Below, piece after piece: positions 1-9,123 of a stretch of DNA of 64,000 nucleotides. Positions within the stretch are counted from its first letter, which is position 1. Every line of letters begins with the position of its first letter. The translations under genes and the position numbers were made by a program. The notes under the pieces were generated by a model. That model did not search any database, had not been told where the DNA came from, and saw only the letters and a list, made by a program, of their open reading frames with translations. Source of the DNA: Hyphomicrobium sp. (GTDB taxonomy: Bacteria; Pseudomonadota; Alphaproteobacteria; Rhizobiales; Hyphomicrobiaceae). The DNA lies in NCBI RefSeq assembly GCF_019753045.1, contig NZ_JAIELN010000003.1:124001-188000 (forward strand). Reading direction: 5' to 3'.

Positions 1-49
1 GGCGGCAAAAGCGGCGGAAGAACCAGAGGCTGCGACGCCTCTCGTCTAA
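1..49 (+). CDS. C-terminal end of an Ala/Glu-rich protein (partial)
   Basis: Reading from base 2, an open frame gives a short Ala/Glu/Pro-rich tail ending in TPLV and a TAA stop at 47-49. The gene starts outside the window. The composition resembles the low-complexity protein at 54098-54853, but 15 residues are too few to show a relationship. The frame is chosen only because it is the one with coding-like bias and a clean stop, so the call is weak. Confidence 0.35.
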   Translation, partial: AAKAAEEPEAATPLV

Positions 50-121
50 GCCCCGAAACGGAGATCCCTCCCGGGCGCCGATCATTTTGCGATCTCAGCG
101 CGCCTCGCCGTCGGCTCGGGC

Positions 122-1774
122 TCAGGCGCTGGCGAGCGCGCCGCTGAGTGCCTTGGCGATCAGTGCGCGGGTTTCCGGAATTCCGTAGAGCGCGACGAAC
201 GTGCCGAGGCGGGGCCCTCGCTCCTGCCCGAGCAGGATCTCGTAGATCGCCTGGAACCAATCAAGCTTGACGCCGGGTCCGCCCGTTGGGCTGGTCTTGG
301 TCGGGTCCTGATAGCGCGGAATGGCCCGGCCGACGTCGAGCAAGGCGTTCTGAATCGTGTCGCCGTCGCTATCGGCCGGAAGCGACGCGAGGGCCTTGTC
401 GAGACTTTTGAGGGCCGAGATCTCGACGTCGTCGGGCGTGCGGAACTTCTTCGTCGGCTTCACGAAGTCTTCGTAGTAGCGGATCGCGTAGCCGGCGAGC
501 TGGTCGATGATCGGATTGTCTTCCGGCTTCGCTCCGGACGCGTAGCGGCCGAGGAAGCCCCACAGCACATCCTTGCTGTGCGCGTGCGAAACCGAAACGA
601 GGTTCAGCAGCAAGCCGAACGTGACTGGGATTTCGGGCTTCGGCGGCGCGCCGTTATGGATGTGCCAGACCGCGTTGTCGATCTGCTGTTTCGCTTCCTG
701 CTTCTGATAGCCTGACAGGAATTGCAGGTATTCGTCGACGGCGCGCGGGATCACGTCAAAATACAGCCGCTTGGCGCTTCGCGGCTTCTGATACATGAAA
801 AGCGCCAAGCTTTCGGGCGACGCGTATGTCAGCCATTCGTCGATCGTCAGGCCATTGCCGCGCGACTTTGAAATCTTCTCGCCTTTGTCGTCCAGGAACA
901 GCTCGTAGACATAGTGTTCAGGCGGAACGCCGCCGAGGATTTCGCAGATCTTGTCGTAGATCGGCGCGTTCGTCTGGTGGTCCTTGCCGAACATCTCGAA
1001 GTCGACGCCGAGCGCGACCCAACGCATGCCGAAATCCGGCTTCCACTGGAGCTTCACCTGGCCGCCGGTGACCGGCAGCGTGATGTCTTTGCCGTCTTCG
1101 TCCTCGAACGTGATGGTTCCGGTTTTCGGGTCCACCTTCTTCATCGGGACGTAGAGGACGCGGCCGCTCTTTGGCGAGATGGGGAGGAAGGGGCTGTATG
1201 TCGCCTGCCGCTCTGCGCCGAGCGTCGGCAGCATGACCTTCATGATGTCGTCGTAGCGTTCGACGGCGCGCAGGAGAACTTCATCGAAGCGGCCGGACTT
1301 GTAATACTCCGTGGCGCTCGCAAATTCGTAATCGAAGCCGAAGGTGTCGAGAAACCGGCGCAGCATGGCGTTGTTGTGATCGCCGAAGCTTGCGTAATCG
1401 CCGCCCCACGGATTGGGCACCGACGTCAACGGCATCTGCAGGTAGGGCTCTAGCGCCTTGCGGTCCGGAACGTTCTCCGGAATTTTCCGCATGCCGTCCA
1501 TATCGTCGGAAAAGCAGAGGAGGCGCGTCTTGCGCTTGCCTTCGGTCAGCGTCTCGAATGCATGGCGCACCATCGTCGTGCGCGCGACCTCGCCGAAGGT
1601 GCCGATGTGAGGAAGTCCGGACGGCCCGTATCCCGTTTCGAAGAGGACGGTTTTTGTGTCGCCGTCGGGCAGGCGCTCGAGGCGTTTGATGAGCCGGCGT
1701 GCTTCTTCGAACGGCCAAGCCTTGGAGTCTTTGCTGGCTGCGGCCTGCTCGGTGGTGAAGACGAGTGCGGTCAT
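122..1774 (-). CDS. lysK: Lysyl-tRNA synthetase, class I
   Basis: Charges tRNA-Lys with lysine in the cytoplasm. The 550-residue protein has the class I signatures: HIGT at residues 56-59 after GPSGLP, and KISKS (the KMSKS loop) at 300-304. These mark the archaeal-type class I LysRS used by many Alphaproteobacteria instead of the class II enzyme, and the length fits that family. The frame stays open upstream to 1969, but that extension is Arg-rich, unlike LysRS, and would overlap the neighbouring hydrolase gene, so the ATG at 1774 is chosen. It lies 88 bp downstream of, and in the same direction as, the hydrolase gene, so co-transcription is possible. Confidence 0.96.
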   Translation of the reverse strand: MTALVFTTEQAAASKDSKAWPFEEARRLIKRLERLPDGDTKTVLFETGYGPSGLPHIGTFGEVARTTMVRHAFETLTEGKRKTRLLCFSDDMDGMRKIPENVPDRKALEPYLQMPLTSVPNPWGGDYASFGDHNNAMLRRFLDTFGFDYEFASATEYYKSGRFDEVLLRAVERYDDIMKVMLPTLGAERQATYSPFLPISPKSGRVLYVPMKKVDPKTGTITFEDEDGKDITLPVTGGQVKLQWKPDFGMRWVALGVDFEMFGKDHQTNAPIYDKICEILGGVPPEHYVYELFLDDKGEKISKSRGNGLTIDEWLTYASPESLALFMYQKPRSAKRLYFDVIPRAVDEYLQFLSGYQKQEAKQQIDNAVWHIHNGAPPKPEIPVTFGLLLNLVSVSHAHSKDVLWGFLGRYASGAKPEDNPIIDQLAGYAIRYYEDFVKPTKKFRTPDDVEISALKSLDKALASLPADSDGDTIQNALLDVGRAIPRYQDPTKTSPTGGPGVKLDWFQAIYEILLGQERGPRLGTFVALYGIPETRALIAKALSGALASA

Positions 1775-1862
1775 CTGATGCTGCTGCGGTCGGGTGTGGT
1801 TGATATTACAAAGGCTTGCTTTGCGGCGAAGGCGCGCACCGTAGGTGTCTCGGAGGTCAGCG

Positions 1863-2573
1863 TCAACGCGCGGCCGAATGCTCCGCGATAAATGCCGCAA
1901 CGGCGTCTGCGGCGGCCGCAAGGTTGCCCTTTCGGGTGAACCCCGAATTTCCACGCGGACCGAAATCATGATCGCCGTCGCTCATCCAGGCGAAAGTGAT
2001 TTTCCTGGGAAGCCGCATCGCTTTGATTTCGCTTTTGGTTCCAAACGGATCGCGCTCGCCTTGGACGATCAGCGCCGGGCAGCGAAGTTTTTTCAAATGC
2101 TCGGTGCGCAGCTTGTCCGGCGTGGACGGGGCGTGAAACGGGTAGCCGAGGCATACGAGGCCGCTGATCTTCTTCTCTTCGTAAAGCTCGTCGGCCAGCA
2201 TGCTCGCGACGCGCCCGCCCATGGACTTGCCGCCGATGAAGAGCTTTTGGCGCGGGTTTTCGGCGGCGATTGCGCTGACCACGTCCCTGTACTCGCCAAT
2301 GAGCTTCTCGGCTTTGGGCGGCGGCCGCTTGGGGCCGCCTTCGCGGCGGCTCGCCATGTAAGCAAATTCGAAGAGGGTGAGGGTGACGCCTCGTTCACCG
2401 AGAAGCGCGGCAAACGATTCCATGAACGAAGATGTAATCCCCGCCCCGGCTCCGTGCGCTAAAATCAGGCGAGCTTCGGCAGCGGATGGGCCGCTATCAA
2501 TTCGAAATGCCGGCGCGGCCTTCGTTGTCGCCTCGGCGCTGACGGGTTCGGTAACCTTCTGAAGACGTTTCAC
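1863..2573 (-). CDS. Alpha/beta hydrolase, KANL3/Tex30-like
   Basis: A 236-residue cytoplasmic hydrolase with no signal peptide. It shows an HGAGAG oxyanion-type motif at residues 40-45, a nucleophile elbow GGKSMGG (Ser117), an acid residue in GERDPFG (Asp175) and a His in GDHDFG (His202), a complete catalytic triad in the expected order. This pattern matches the small KANL3/Tex30-like (dienelactone-hydrolase-related) group, whose substrate is generally unknown. The start is a GTG at 2573 with a poor ribosome binding site, so the first residues are uncertain. The gene lies upstream of lysK on the same strand; nothing links the two functionally. Confidence 0.85.
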   Translation of the reverse strand: MKRLQKVTEPVSAEATTKAAPAFRIDSGPSAAEARLILAHGAGAGITSSFMESFAALLGERGVTLTLFEFAYMASRREGGPKRPPPKAEKLIGEYRDVVSAIAAENPRQKLFIGGKSMGGRVASMLADELYEEKKISGLVCLGYPFHAPSTPDKLRTEHLKKLRCPALIVQGERDPFGTKSEIKAMRLPRKITFAWMSDGDHDFGPRGNSGFTRKGNLAAAADAVAAFIAEHSAAR

Positions 2574-2716
2574 AATGTGTTCGCAATGGAGCTAATGCCG
2601 CTATCCATGGTTCGTTAATGTGGCGTCAGGCAACACTGCAACTGAAATCGCTTTTGGGTCAGAATTTCGCCCGAGTATGGTCTAGGATGAGCGATGTCAA
2701 AAAACGGGGACAAAGC

Positions 2717-4225
2717 ATGAGGGCCGCAAGGTTACTGGTGCTCGCGGTCTTCTGTGCGATGGCCATGGTTTGGGCTCCGCTGCTCCAATGGCCGGGCGTG
2801 CCGCTGTCAGTCTTGAATTTCATCGGACCGCTCCGCGCCGACCCTCAGCAGGTCGATGCCTCGAGCGGCGTTCCGGTTGCGGCCGATCCCGCGCATCCTG
2901 ATCCTGTTGGTCCCGATAACGGCAATCACGCCGATTCCGGTCATCACGTGCCGCTACCGGCTTTCGTGCCGAGAAGCGGTGTGCTGACGAATTCGAACGA
3001 AAGCGGGCCGGAAGGCGAGGAGTCGCAAGCGACAAGTGCGACACCGACCGCCTCTTCTTCGACGGACACGACCACGGGATCCGTGACGACGAAACATCCG
3101 TCGGGAGCTGCGCCGAGTTCGTCGAAGGCGCGTCCGGTCTCGATCAAGGTCGAGCCTATTCCGGGAACCGAACAGGCGGAGCCGTCCAAAACGCCTGTCT
3201 GGCCGAAATTCATCGGGGCAAAAAATCTTTTCGGCGCGGCCAAGGTTCCGGCGAAGCTCGAAGCACGTGCCATCGGAACGTATTCGCGTGGTTGCCTGGC
3301 GGGCGCCGTACCGTTGCCGATCGACGGTCCTGCCTGGCAGGAGATGCGATTATCGCGCAATCGCAACTGGGGCCATCCGAAGCTGATCGCGCTCGTCGAA
3401 CGTTTTGCCAAGGATGCGCAAAAGCTTGACGGCTGGCCGGGACTGCTCGTTGGCGACATCGCCCAGCCGCGCGGCGGGCCGATGATCACCGGGCACGCCA
3501 GCCACCAGATCGGGCTCGATGCCGATATCTGGTTGACGCCGATGCCTGATCGCCGTCTCACTCCGAAAGAGCGCGAGGAGATGCAGGCGACGTCGATGCT
3601 CGATTCCACGAGCGTTGCCGTCGATCCGCAGATTTTCACCGAAAAGCAGACCGCGCTCATCAAGCGGGCGGCGTCCTATCCGGAGGTCGAGCGCATCTTC
3701 GTGCATCCTGCGATCAAGAAGGCGCTTTGCCAGACCAAAGATACGGACCGCAAGTGGCTCGGGAAGGTGAGGCCGTGGTTCGGGCACTACTATCACTTCC
3801 ACATGCGCATCAAGTGCCCGGAGGGTTTCGCGGGATGTGCGCCGCAGCCGCCGCCGACGGGGGACGATGGTTGCGGGAAGGAAGTCGATCAATGGCTGGC
3901 GAAAGTCATTCCGTCCAAGACGCCGCTCGAGCCCGTTCCGCCAGTTCCGGGTGTGAAGCCGCCGAAGGCGCCGCTCATGCTGGCCGAGCTGCCGAAAGAA
4001 TGCCAAGCCGTGCTTGCTTCCGGACCTGAGCCCGTCGCTGTACCTCTCGAGGCGCTGATGACGCCTTTGCAAGTCAAGAAGACATTGGCGAAAGCCGCCG
4101 CTGTTCACGCGACAATTGCCAATGCTGCGGCTGTGCCGGGCGAGAAGGGGCTTCCGGCGCATTTGGCCAATAGCCCGGCACTTCGTCCGCATCTCAAGAA
4201 GGCCGCGACGGTCGATCCGAAATAG
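2717..4225 (+). CDS. mepA: Penicillin-insensitive murein endopeptidase (M74) with long N-terminal extension
   Basis: Expected to cleave D-alanyl-meso-diaminopimelyl cross-links of peptidoglycan in the periplasm. A hydrophobic signal segment follows the chosen ATG. Residues of roughly 40-170 are Pro/Ser/Thr-rich and look disordered. The M74 domain follows at about 200-400, with the zinc-site motif GHASHQIGLDAD near residue 259 and HFHMR near 358. A Pro-rich C-terminal tail completes 502 residues, nearly twice the roughly 270 of E. coli MepA. Open frame continues upstream to 2618, but only the ATG at 2717 puts the hydrophobic segment at the N-terminus. The extension may span the periplasm or tether the enzyme to the wall. 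Confidence 0.9.
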   Translation: MRAARLLVLAVFCAMAMVWAPLLQWPGVPLSVLNFIGPLRADPQQVDASSGVPVAADPAHPDPVGPDNGNHADSGHHVPLPAFVPRSGVLTNSNESGPEGEESQATSATPTASSSTDTTTGSVTTKHPSGAAPSSSKARPVSIKVEPIPGTEQAEPSKTPVWPKFIGAKNLFGAAKVPAKLEARAIGTYSRGCLAGAVPLPIDGPAWQEMRLSRNRNWGHPKLIALVERFAKDAQKLDGWPGLLVGDIAQPRGGPMITGHASHQIGLDADIWLTPMPDRRLTPKEREEMQATSMLDSTSVAVDPQIFTEKQTALIKRAASYPEVERIFVHPAIKKALCQTKDTDRKWLGKVRPWFGHYYHFHMRIKCPEGFAGCAPQPPPTGDDGCGKEVDQWLAKVIPSKTPLEPVPPVPGVKPPKAPLMLAELPKECQAVLASGPEPVAVPLEALMTPLQVKKTLAKAAAVHATIANAAAVPGEKGLPAHLANSPALRPHLKKAATVDPK

Positions 4226-4226
4226 A

Positions 4227-4267
4227 AAGGCCGCCAGCCAGCCCCTTTGGGCATGGCTGACGGCCTT
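4227..4267 (+). terminator. Hairpin after mepA
   Basis: An interrupted stem pairs AAGGCCG with CGGCCTT and AGCC with GGCT around a short loop, directly after the mepA stop codon. There is no following T-run, so intrinsic termination is uncertain. Confidence 0.4.
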
Positions 4268-4289
4268 GGCGCGAGTCTTTGATTGCGTC

Positions 4290-4316
4290 GGCCGACTCCC
4301 CTGCGGGGTGTCGGCC
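4290..4316 (-). terminator. Hairpin after msrA
   Basis: GGCCGAC and GTCGGCC pair as an outer stem, and CCCC and GGGG as an inner stem, around a TGC loop with one T-T mismatch. It sits just past the msrA stop on the minus strand. With the preceding hairpin it separates two convergent genes. There is no clear T-run. Confidence 0.4.
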
Positions 4317-4334
4317 GCCCAACGCTTTCGCCGC

Positions 4335-4988
4335 CTAGGCGGCGGACGCGGGCTTCGGGCATGCGACGCCCGTTCCGGCGAGGCCGCAGTATCCATGCGG
4401 TACCTTGGCGAGGTACTGCTGATGGTAGCCTTCGGCCAAGTAGACCGGACCGGTCGGCCTGATCTCTGTCGTGATCGGGCCATAGCCCTTGCCCGCGATC
4501 GCTTCTTCGTAGGCTTTACGCGATGCCCCGGCGGCAGCTTGCTGCTCTGGCGTCGTCGTATAGATCGCTGACCGGTACTGTGTGCCGATGTCGTTTCCCT
4601 GACGGAAGCCCTGGGTCGGATCGTGGGCTTCCCAGAACGTCTTCAGGAGCGTGTCGTAGGAGATGGCCTTCGGATCGAAGACGACGACCACGATTTCCGT
4701 GTGGCCAGTGCGGCCGGAGCAGACCTCCTCATACGTCGGGTTGGGCGTATAACCGCCTGCGTAGCCTGCCGCGGTGATCCAGATGCCGTCACCCAGCTCC
4801 CAAAACAGCCGCTCGGCGCCCCAGAAGCAACCGAGGCCGAATATTGCGACCTCGTGCCCGGCGGGATAGGGCGGGTTCAACGGCTGCGAAAAGAGATAGT
4901 GCTCGGCGTCGGGGCTGAGAATTGGGGTCGGGCGGCCCTTGGGCGCCGACTCCGCGGACGGCATAACGACATGCTGCCTGGCGAACAT
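4335..4988 (-). CDS. msrA: Peptide-methionine (S)-S-oxide reductase
   Basis: Reduces methionine-S-sulfoxide in oxidised proteins, with thioredoxin as the usual electron donor. The 217-residue protein contains the catalytic motif GCFWGAE near residue 57, the conserved GYAGG, and near the C-terminus YHQQYL followed by GYCGL, which can carry a resolving cysteine. No signal peptide is evident, so a cytoplasmic location is inferred. The frame is open upstream to 5645, but that part overlaps another gene and is not MsrA-like. The ATG at 4988 is preceded by a purine-rich AAGGAGCC stretch, a good ribosome binding site. Confidence 0.95.
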   Translation of the reverse strand: MFARQHVVMPSAESAPKGRPTPILSPDAEHYLFSQPLNPPYPAGHEVAIFGLGCFWGAERLFWELGDGIWITAAGYAGGYTPNPTYEEVCSGRTGHTEIVVVVFDPKAISYDTLLKTFWEAHDPTQGFRQGNDIGTQYRSAIYTTTPEQQAAAGASRKAYEEAIAGKGYGPITTEIRPTGPVYLAEGYHQQYLAKVPHGYCGLAGTGVACPKPASAA

Positions 4989-5086
4989 GGATTGGCTCCT
5001 TCTTATTATTGTTTGGATGATGCCCAGTATACGAAGGCTCATCCCATTTCGTTTCAGGGCCGGCACGGTGTCGTTCATTTGGCCGG

Positions 5087-5581
5087 TCAGTAGTCGTTCG
5101 CGAAAATGCGGATCCGGCGGCGCGGTCGTCCGAGGTAACCGCAGGCAATCGTGAGCAGGAGGAAGATCACGGTTCCCGGCAGGTTCAATATCGACGTCAG
5201 GACCGGGTCCCAGAAGAATGGGTCGACCGTGGCCGTGGCCGACCGCTGAAGCGACGCTACGAACGCGGGCGACCACGTTTGCAGATGCTGCATCAATGAG
5301 ATGGCGCCGGAGCTGCCGTCGACGGGCGGTCGCGAAACATCGGCCGCGAAGGCGATGAGCGTAAATAACGCAAAGAGCGCGGCGAGAAACCGCAGCATCA
5401 ATCTGGGGCGGGTTTCCGGGTTCACGACGCTCATCACGAGCGTGATCAGGAAGGCGGCCAGCGCGAGGCGTAGCAGCCAGGGATTGCTTGGCTCGCCGGT
5501 CGCGTACCATAGGCAACAATAGGCAATTACGCCTAATGCGGCCAGTCCGGCAAAGATTTTGAGTAGCACTGAGCTGGTCAT
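5087..5581 (-). CDS. Four-helix membrane protein, function unknown
   Basis: A 164-residue protein with four likely transmembrane segments: one at the N-terminus, two in the middle separated by a short charged turn, and one near the C-terminus followed by an Arg-rich tail that would sit in the cytoplasm. I do not recognise a family. The open frame extends 19 codons upstream, but the ATG at 5581 places the first hydrophobic segment at the N-terminus. It lies 98 bp upstream of msrA on the same strand, and linkage is unproven. Confidence 0.65.
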   Translation of the reverse strand: MTSSVLLKIFAGLAALGVIAYCCLWYATGEPSNPWLLRLALAAFLITLVMSVVNPETRPRLMLRFLAALFALFTLIAFAADVSRPPVDGSSGAISLMQHLQTWSPAFVASLQRSATATVDPFFWDPVLTSILNLPGTVIFLLLTIACGYLGRPRRRIRIFANDY

Positions 5582-5711
5582 ATTCGCGCTTGCTCGTTGA
5601 CCGGGTGCCTTTGTGTGACCGCGACGGGCGGCGGTCAAGCATCAAGACTTCATCGAGCGGCGTTGCGCTTGGCGCGCGGATGGGTTAAGTGCGCTGCTTC
5701 GCGATTGCGAT

Positions 5712-5801
5712 GGAGGGGTGGCCGAGTGGTTGAAGGCGCTCGCCTGGAACGCGTGTAGGCTCGTAAGGGTCTCGTGGGTTCGAATCCCACCCCCTCCGCC
5801 A
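5712..5801 (+). tRNA. tRNA-Ser (anticodon GGA)
   Basis: The acceptor GGAGGGG pairs with CCCCTCC, followed by discriminator G and an encoded CCA. The D arm is GCC/GGC, the anticodon loop CTGGAAC carries GGA, there is a long variable arm as expected for serine, and the T arm is GTGGG-TTCGAAT-CCCAC. By hand folding the anticodon stem has one T-T mismatch. The last 19 bases are duplicated at 12531-12549, so this gene is the insertion site of a genomic island. Confidence 0.95.
5783..5801 (+). repeat. Left copy of 19-bp island attachment repeat (3' end of tRNA-Ser)
   Basis: AATCCCACCCCCTCCGCCA, covering the 3' half of the T arm, the acceptor strand and CCA, occurs identically and in the same orientation at 12531. 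Flanking bases differ on both sides (G versus C before, A versus T after), so 19 bp is the exact length. This is the usual core of a tRNA-targeted integrase site. Confidence 0.85.
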
Positions 5802-6106
5802 ATCAAAAAAAATATATTATATTTCAGCATCTTATATTGTGACGCTTGCCTTGAAACGCGTTCGCGGCGCGAATGGCAATCTATTTAATATGTTTCTTGA
5901 CCGGACGTTCACCGGCTCGCTGTCAGATATCAAGCGCAGAGAAAATGAGAAGCCGGTCCCAAACTTGGGAGGCTTCCCGACGCCGCATCATTGCGCGGCA
6001 ACGTACGTGTTTTCAGATTCGCCCATTGCATCTTGCCGCTCCGCTCGAGCGACGGGGCCATAGCTTGAAGTGACGTTCAACAACCGCGCTACCCCGGAGG
6101 TCCGCA

Positions 6107-6628
6107 ATGTCTGATCTCGTAGTGATTGTTTATCCGTCCGAGGCGAAAGCCGAGAAAATGCGAACGAAGCTCGCTTCGCTTCAGAAGGAATACCTGCTCG
6201 AGCTTGGCGATGCGGTCATTGCCGTCAAGCGAGAGGACGGCAAAGTCAAGCTCAACCAACTTGTCAACACGACGGCAACCGGCGCTCTAAGGGGCGGGTT
6301 CTGGGGCACTCTGATCGGCATGATTTTTTTGATGCCCCTCTTAGGAGCCGCAATTGGCGCGGCTTCGGGCGCAGTCGGTGGCGCACTGAGCGACTATGGC
6401 ATCAACGATGCTTTCATGAAGGAGCTGGCGGCCAACCTGCACCCCGGTGACGCGGCACTATTTCTGCAGGTCAAAAAGATGACAGGCGACAAGGTCCTGG
6501 ACGCCATCAGAGGAACTGGCGGTGTCGTCCTCAAGACATCGCTCGATGACAGCAAAGAGAAGGCGTTGCGCGATGCCATTGCTGCCGCGCCTCCTGCATC
6601 TGTGTCCGGTACGCCGCACGCTGCCTGA
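6107..6628 (+). CDS. DUF1269-like membrane protein
   Basis: A 173-residue protein beginning with a soluble segment (VVIVYPSEAKAEK) and a central Gly/Ala-rich hydrophobic hairpin (about residues 60-95), followed by a soluble C-terminal domain ending near TSLDDSKEKAL. This arrangement matches DUF1269 proteins, often found beside stress genes, with no established biochemical role. A strong ribosome binding site (GGAGG) precedes the ATG. It is the first gene of a six-gene operon within the tRNA-Ser island. Confidence 0.85.
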   Translation: MSDLVVIVYPSEAKAEKMRTKLASLQKEYLLELGDAVIAVKREDGKVKLNQLVNTTATGALRGGFWGTLIGMIFLMPLLGAAIGAASGAVGGALSDYGINDAFMKELAANLHPGDAALFLQVKKMTGDKVLDAIRGTGGVVLKTSLDDSKEKALRDAIAAAPPASVSGTPHAA

Positions 6629-6684
6629 GTGGGTCCCCGTTCGGGGCTTCGCAAGAAGCCTGCCTGATGCAGGGAGGAAAATCT

Positions 6685-7239
6685 GTGACTGACACTGGGT
6701 CGCCGATAAGCTCACGAAATTCGACGGACGTTTCCGTCGAACCCCCGGGGCATACGCGCAAAGAAGATCTGCTTCTGCGAACGCTGCCCTATCTCGTGGT
6801 GCTGGCGCTGACGATTGCCGGTGTCGCCTTTACCAGCGTTACGCACACGCCTCTCGTTCGCTATTGGGAATTATTGGCGATAGCGACCGCTATCCTTTGC
6901 GTCACGACAGGCTGGCCTGATCACGACCAGAAAGGTCGTTTCGAACTGCTTTGGAAGCAAGCATCCCACTGGGTGGCAATTATCATAGCGATGAGAATCG
7001 TGCTGCTGCCCGATATTCAAACGATGTATACGGGGCCGGCTACGGGTTACACGCTTCTGTTGCTGCTGGCTCTTGGCACATTTCTCGCTGGGCTGAATAT
7101 TTCATTTCAACTCTGTGTTCTGGGCGTCGCCATGGTCATTGCCGTACCGGCGATGCTCTGGCTCAAACAAACTGCCCTCTTAGCCTTCTTGATAATAGCA
7201 GCCATCGTTGGAATTGGGGTGGCGTTCTGGCGGCGCTAG
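6685..7239 (+). CDS. Polytopic membrane protein, island operon gene 2
   Basis: A 184-residue protein: a hydrophilic N-terminus of about 30 residues, then roughly five to six hydrophobic segments alternating with short loops and ending in a positively charged Arg-Arg. I recognise no family. A GTG at 6685 lies just after AGGGAGGA and is preferred over the in-frame ATG at 6667, which precedes that ribosome binding site. The gene starts 56 bp after the DUF1269-like gene and is followed 45 bp later by the DUF4203-like gene, so it should be co-transcribed. Its role is unknown. Confidence 0.75.
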   Translation: MTDTGSPISSRNSTDVSVEPPGHTRKEDLLLRTLPYLVVLALTIAGVAFTSVTHTPLVRYWELLAIATAILCVTTGWPDHDQKGRFELLWKQASHWVAIIIAMRIVLLPDIQTMYTGPATGYTLLLLLALGTFLAGLNISFQLCVLGVAMVIAVPAMLWLKQTALLAFLIIAAIVGIGVAFWRR

Positions 7240-7284
7240 TTACGCCGCGATACCCGGCCGCGAGAGCACTACGGAGATGGAAGC

Positions 7285-7872
7285 ATGTCATTTGCAATAC
7301 TCCTAGTAATCGGTGGCCTTGCGATCATGGCATTCGGCCTATTCTTGTTTTACGCTTGGTTGCCCCTGTTCTACGGGCTGGTTGGCTTCGATATCGGTCT
7401 CCTTCTTGGCCGGTCGCTGACTGGCGACATCGGATCGATGGCGATTATCATCGGCGTTTTCGGTGCGCTTTTTCTAGGCGGGATGGCGTATTCCCTCGAG
7501 CCGTATCGGCGCATTCTGCTTGGCATCTCAGGCGGTGCCCTGTTCGGCCTTTCGCTTGCTTCGTTGTTCAATTTGGATAGTGCGGGCGGCGGGTTCTTAG
7601 GCACCTGTTTGGCCGTCGTCGGCGGTATTCTCGGCGCAAATATCGTGCCGAAATATTTTGACCTGTTCGTTATTTGCGTATCCGCATTCGGCGGCGCGGT
7701 CCTGATCATGGCGGGTGCTCATCTGCTTCTGCCAGGGGCGGGGCTTTTCGATCGGACTGCCGGCGGCATTCTTCCAACACTGATGACCTTGGCACTAACC
7801 GCGGTCGGAATAGGCTGGCAATTTAGAAACATCGACAAGTGGGTTGGAACACATCCCATTCAAGAACGCTAA
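7285..7872 (+). CDS. DUF4203-like (TMEM198-type) membrane protein
   Basis: A 195-residue protein made almost wholly of about seven hydrophobic helices rich in Gly, with the last helix followed by a short polar tail. Gly-rich helices with FGLFLFYAWLP and GLVGFDIGLLLG-type patterns resemble DUF4203/TMEM198 proteins, whose function in bacteria is not established. The ATG at 7285 has a GGAG ribosome binding site. It is third in the island operon. Confidence 0.7.
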   Translation: MSFAILLVIGGLAIMAFGLFLFYAWLPLFYGLVGFDIGLLLGRSLTGDIGSMAIIIGVFGALFLGGMAYSLEPYRRILLGISGGALFGLSLASLFNLDSAGGGFLGTCLAVVGGILGANIVPKYFDLFVICVSAFGGAVLIMAGAHLLLPGAGLFDRTAGGILPTLMTLALTAVGIGWQFRNIDKWVGTHPIQER

Positions 7873-7909
7873 AGTTCGACAGGGCTCGGTACCGGAGCAG
7901 AGGTCGCGG

Positions 7910-8074
7910 ATGCATGTCGTTCGCTTCGCGGTAATGGTCGCGATTGTGCTCGCGGCGCTGGCCGCGGGTATCAGCCTTGGGATTGGCATGTATTATTATT
8001 TTTATCATGTGCCGGGGTTCGCCCGACCGCCGGCGTCGGAAACGACGTCGACAATCCGCCGTGCACTGGACTAG
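7910..8074 (+). CDS. 54-residue single-span membrane peptide
   Basis: A very small protein with one transmembrane helix (about residues 7-28) followed by a Tyr/Phe-rich YYYFYH stretch and a polar tail. The ATG at 7910 has GGAGCAGAGG upstream. It begins 37 bp after the DUF4203-like gene and its stop is two bases before the permease start, so translation is probably coupled. Such small membrane peptides often serve as accessory subunits; here that is inference from position only. Confidence 0.6.
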   Translation: MHVVRFAVMVAIVLAALAAGISLGIGMYYYFYHVPGFARPPASETTSTIRRALD

Positions 8075-8076
8075 CG

Positions 8077-9105
8077 ATGTCGCGAAGCCTGCAGCCGAAG
8101 ACTAATGACCCAGGTCCATTCACCTCGCGCTTGTACCTGGCGGGATTCATAGGCGGGGCGGCGGCCATCATCTTTCTACTGTCGAAAGTCCTACTCGTAA
8201 TATTTGCGTCGATCCTTTTTGCAATTGCGATTTGCAGCCTAGCCAAGCCGATCACCGCATTCGCCAAAATTCCTCATGCAGTGGCCGTTTTAATCGCGAC
8301 ACTGGTTGTCGGCATCGCAGTCGCCTGGCCGTTCATGACGTATGGATCGCGGCTCTGGGCGCAGTTCGACGAAATTGCGATGGACATACCGAAAGCCGTA
8401 AACTCAATAAAGACATCCCTCGAAGCGCACCCATCGATTCAATTTCTTGAACAGATCATGGGAGATATCGATCTCTCGAAAATAGCTGCACCAGCTGCGA
8501 CGCACCTGACGTCGATCATATCGTCGGTCAGCACTGTAATCGCTTATTTGATTCTTCTGGCGTTCGGTGGAGTGTATCTCGCCCTCAGCCCTGATCTTTA
8601 CGTTCAGGGTCTCCTGCGATTTACTCCCCTAAATTACAGAGACCGCGTGCAGATATTTATCGAGCGATGCGGCGCCTCGCTTCGGGTATGGCTGACTACG
8701 CAGCTTCTCGTCGTTCTGATCAATGGAGCTTTTGTGGGAATAGGGCTGTGGGCCTTCGGCATCCACGATGCTGCGGCGCTTGCAATGCTCGCCGGCCTTC
8801 TGTCCTTCATTCCCTATGTGGGGACGATCATCGCCATGATGATTGGGGGCCTGGCAACGCTTCCGCAAGGGACCACCTTCGCGCTTTATGCGCTCGTGGT
8901 TCTCGGTTTCACAAGCATTATCGAGGGATATTTCATTACACCCTACATTCAAAGCAAGACGCTTTCTCTTCCTCCCGTAGTTCTGATCTTCGCGATATTT
9001 GCTTTCACCATTCTGTTCGGCACGCTCGGAATTATCTTGGCGGCTCCACTGACCGTCGTGACGATTGTAGCGTTGGAAACCTTCTACAAACCCCGCTTGG
9101 TATAG
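8077..9105 (+). CDS. AI-2E family (PerM/YdiK-type) transporter
   Basis: A 342-residue inner-membrane protein with the family layout: paired N-terminal helices, a central amphipathic region (about residues 95-150), then four to five C-terminal helices. The conserved segments ALLAMLAGLLSFIPYVG-like and GTLGIILAAPL-like are visible near residues 235-250 and 315-325. The family includes autoinducer-2 exporters and Na+/H+ antiporters, so the substrate cannot be assigned. It starts two bases after the small membrane peptide gene and lies 18 bp before the CoA-transferase-like gene, giving a tight operon. Confidence 0.9.
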   Translation: MSRSLQPKTNDPGPFTSRLYLAGFIGGAAAIIFLLSKVLLVIFASILFAIAICSLAKPITAFAKIPHAVAVLIATLVVGIAVAWPFMTYGSRLWAQFDEIAMDIPKAVNSIKTSLEAHPSIQFLEQIMGDIDLSKIAAPAATHLTSIISSVSTVIAYLILLAFGGVYLALSPDLYVQGLLRFTPLNYRDRVQIFIERCGASLRVWLTTQLLVVLINGAFVGIGLWAFGIHDAAALAMLAGLLSFIPYVGTIIAMMIGGLATLPQGTTFALYALVVLGFTSIIEGYFITPYIQSKTLSLPPVVLIFAIFAFTILFGTLGIILAAPLTVVTIVALETFYKPRLV

Positions 9106-9123
9106 CCGCAGGGAGAGAACATT

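Noticed and set aside
3350..4483. A 377-codon open frame antisense to mepA running into msrA
   Set aside because: Arg-rich shadow of two recognised genes.
4989..5645. N-terminal extension of the msrA frame
   Set aside because: Not MsrA-like, overlaps the four-helix membrane protein gene, and a good ribosome binding site sits before the ATG at 4988.
5802..6106. Integrase remnant next to tRNA-Ser
   Set aside because: Short frames here have no tyrosine-recombinase motifs (R..HxxR..Y).
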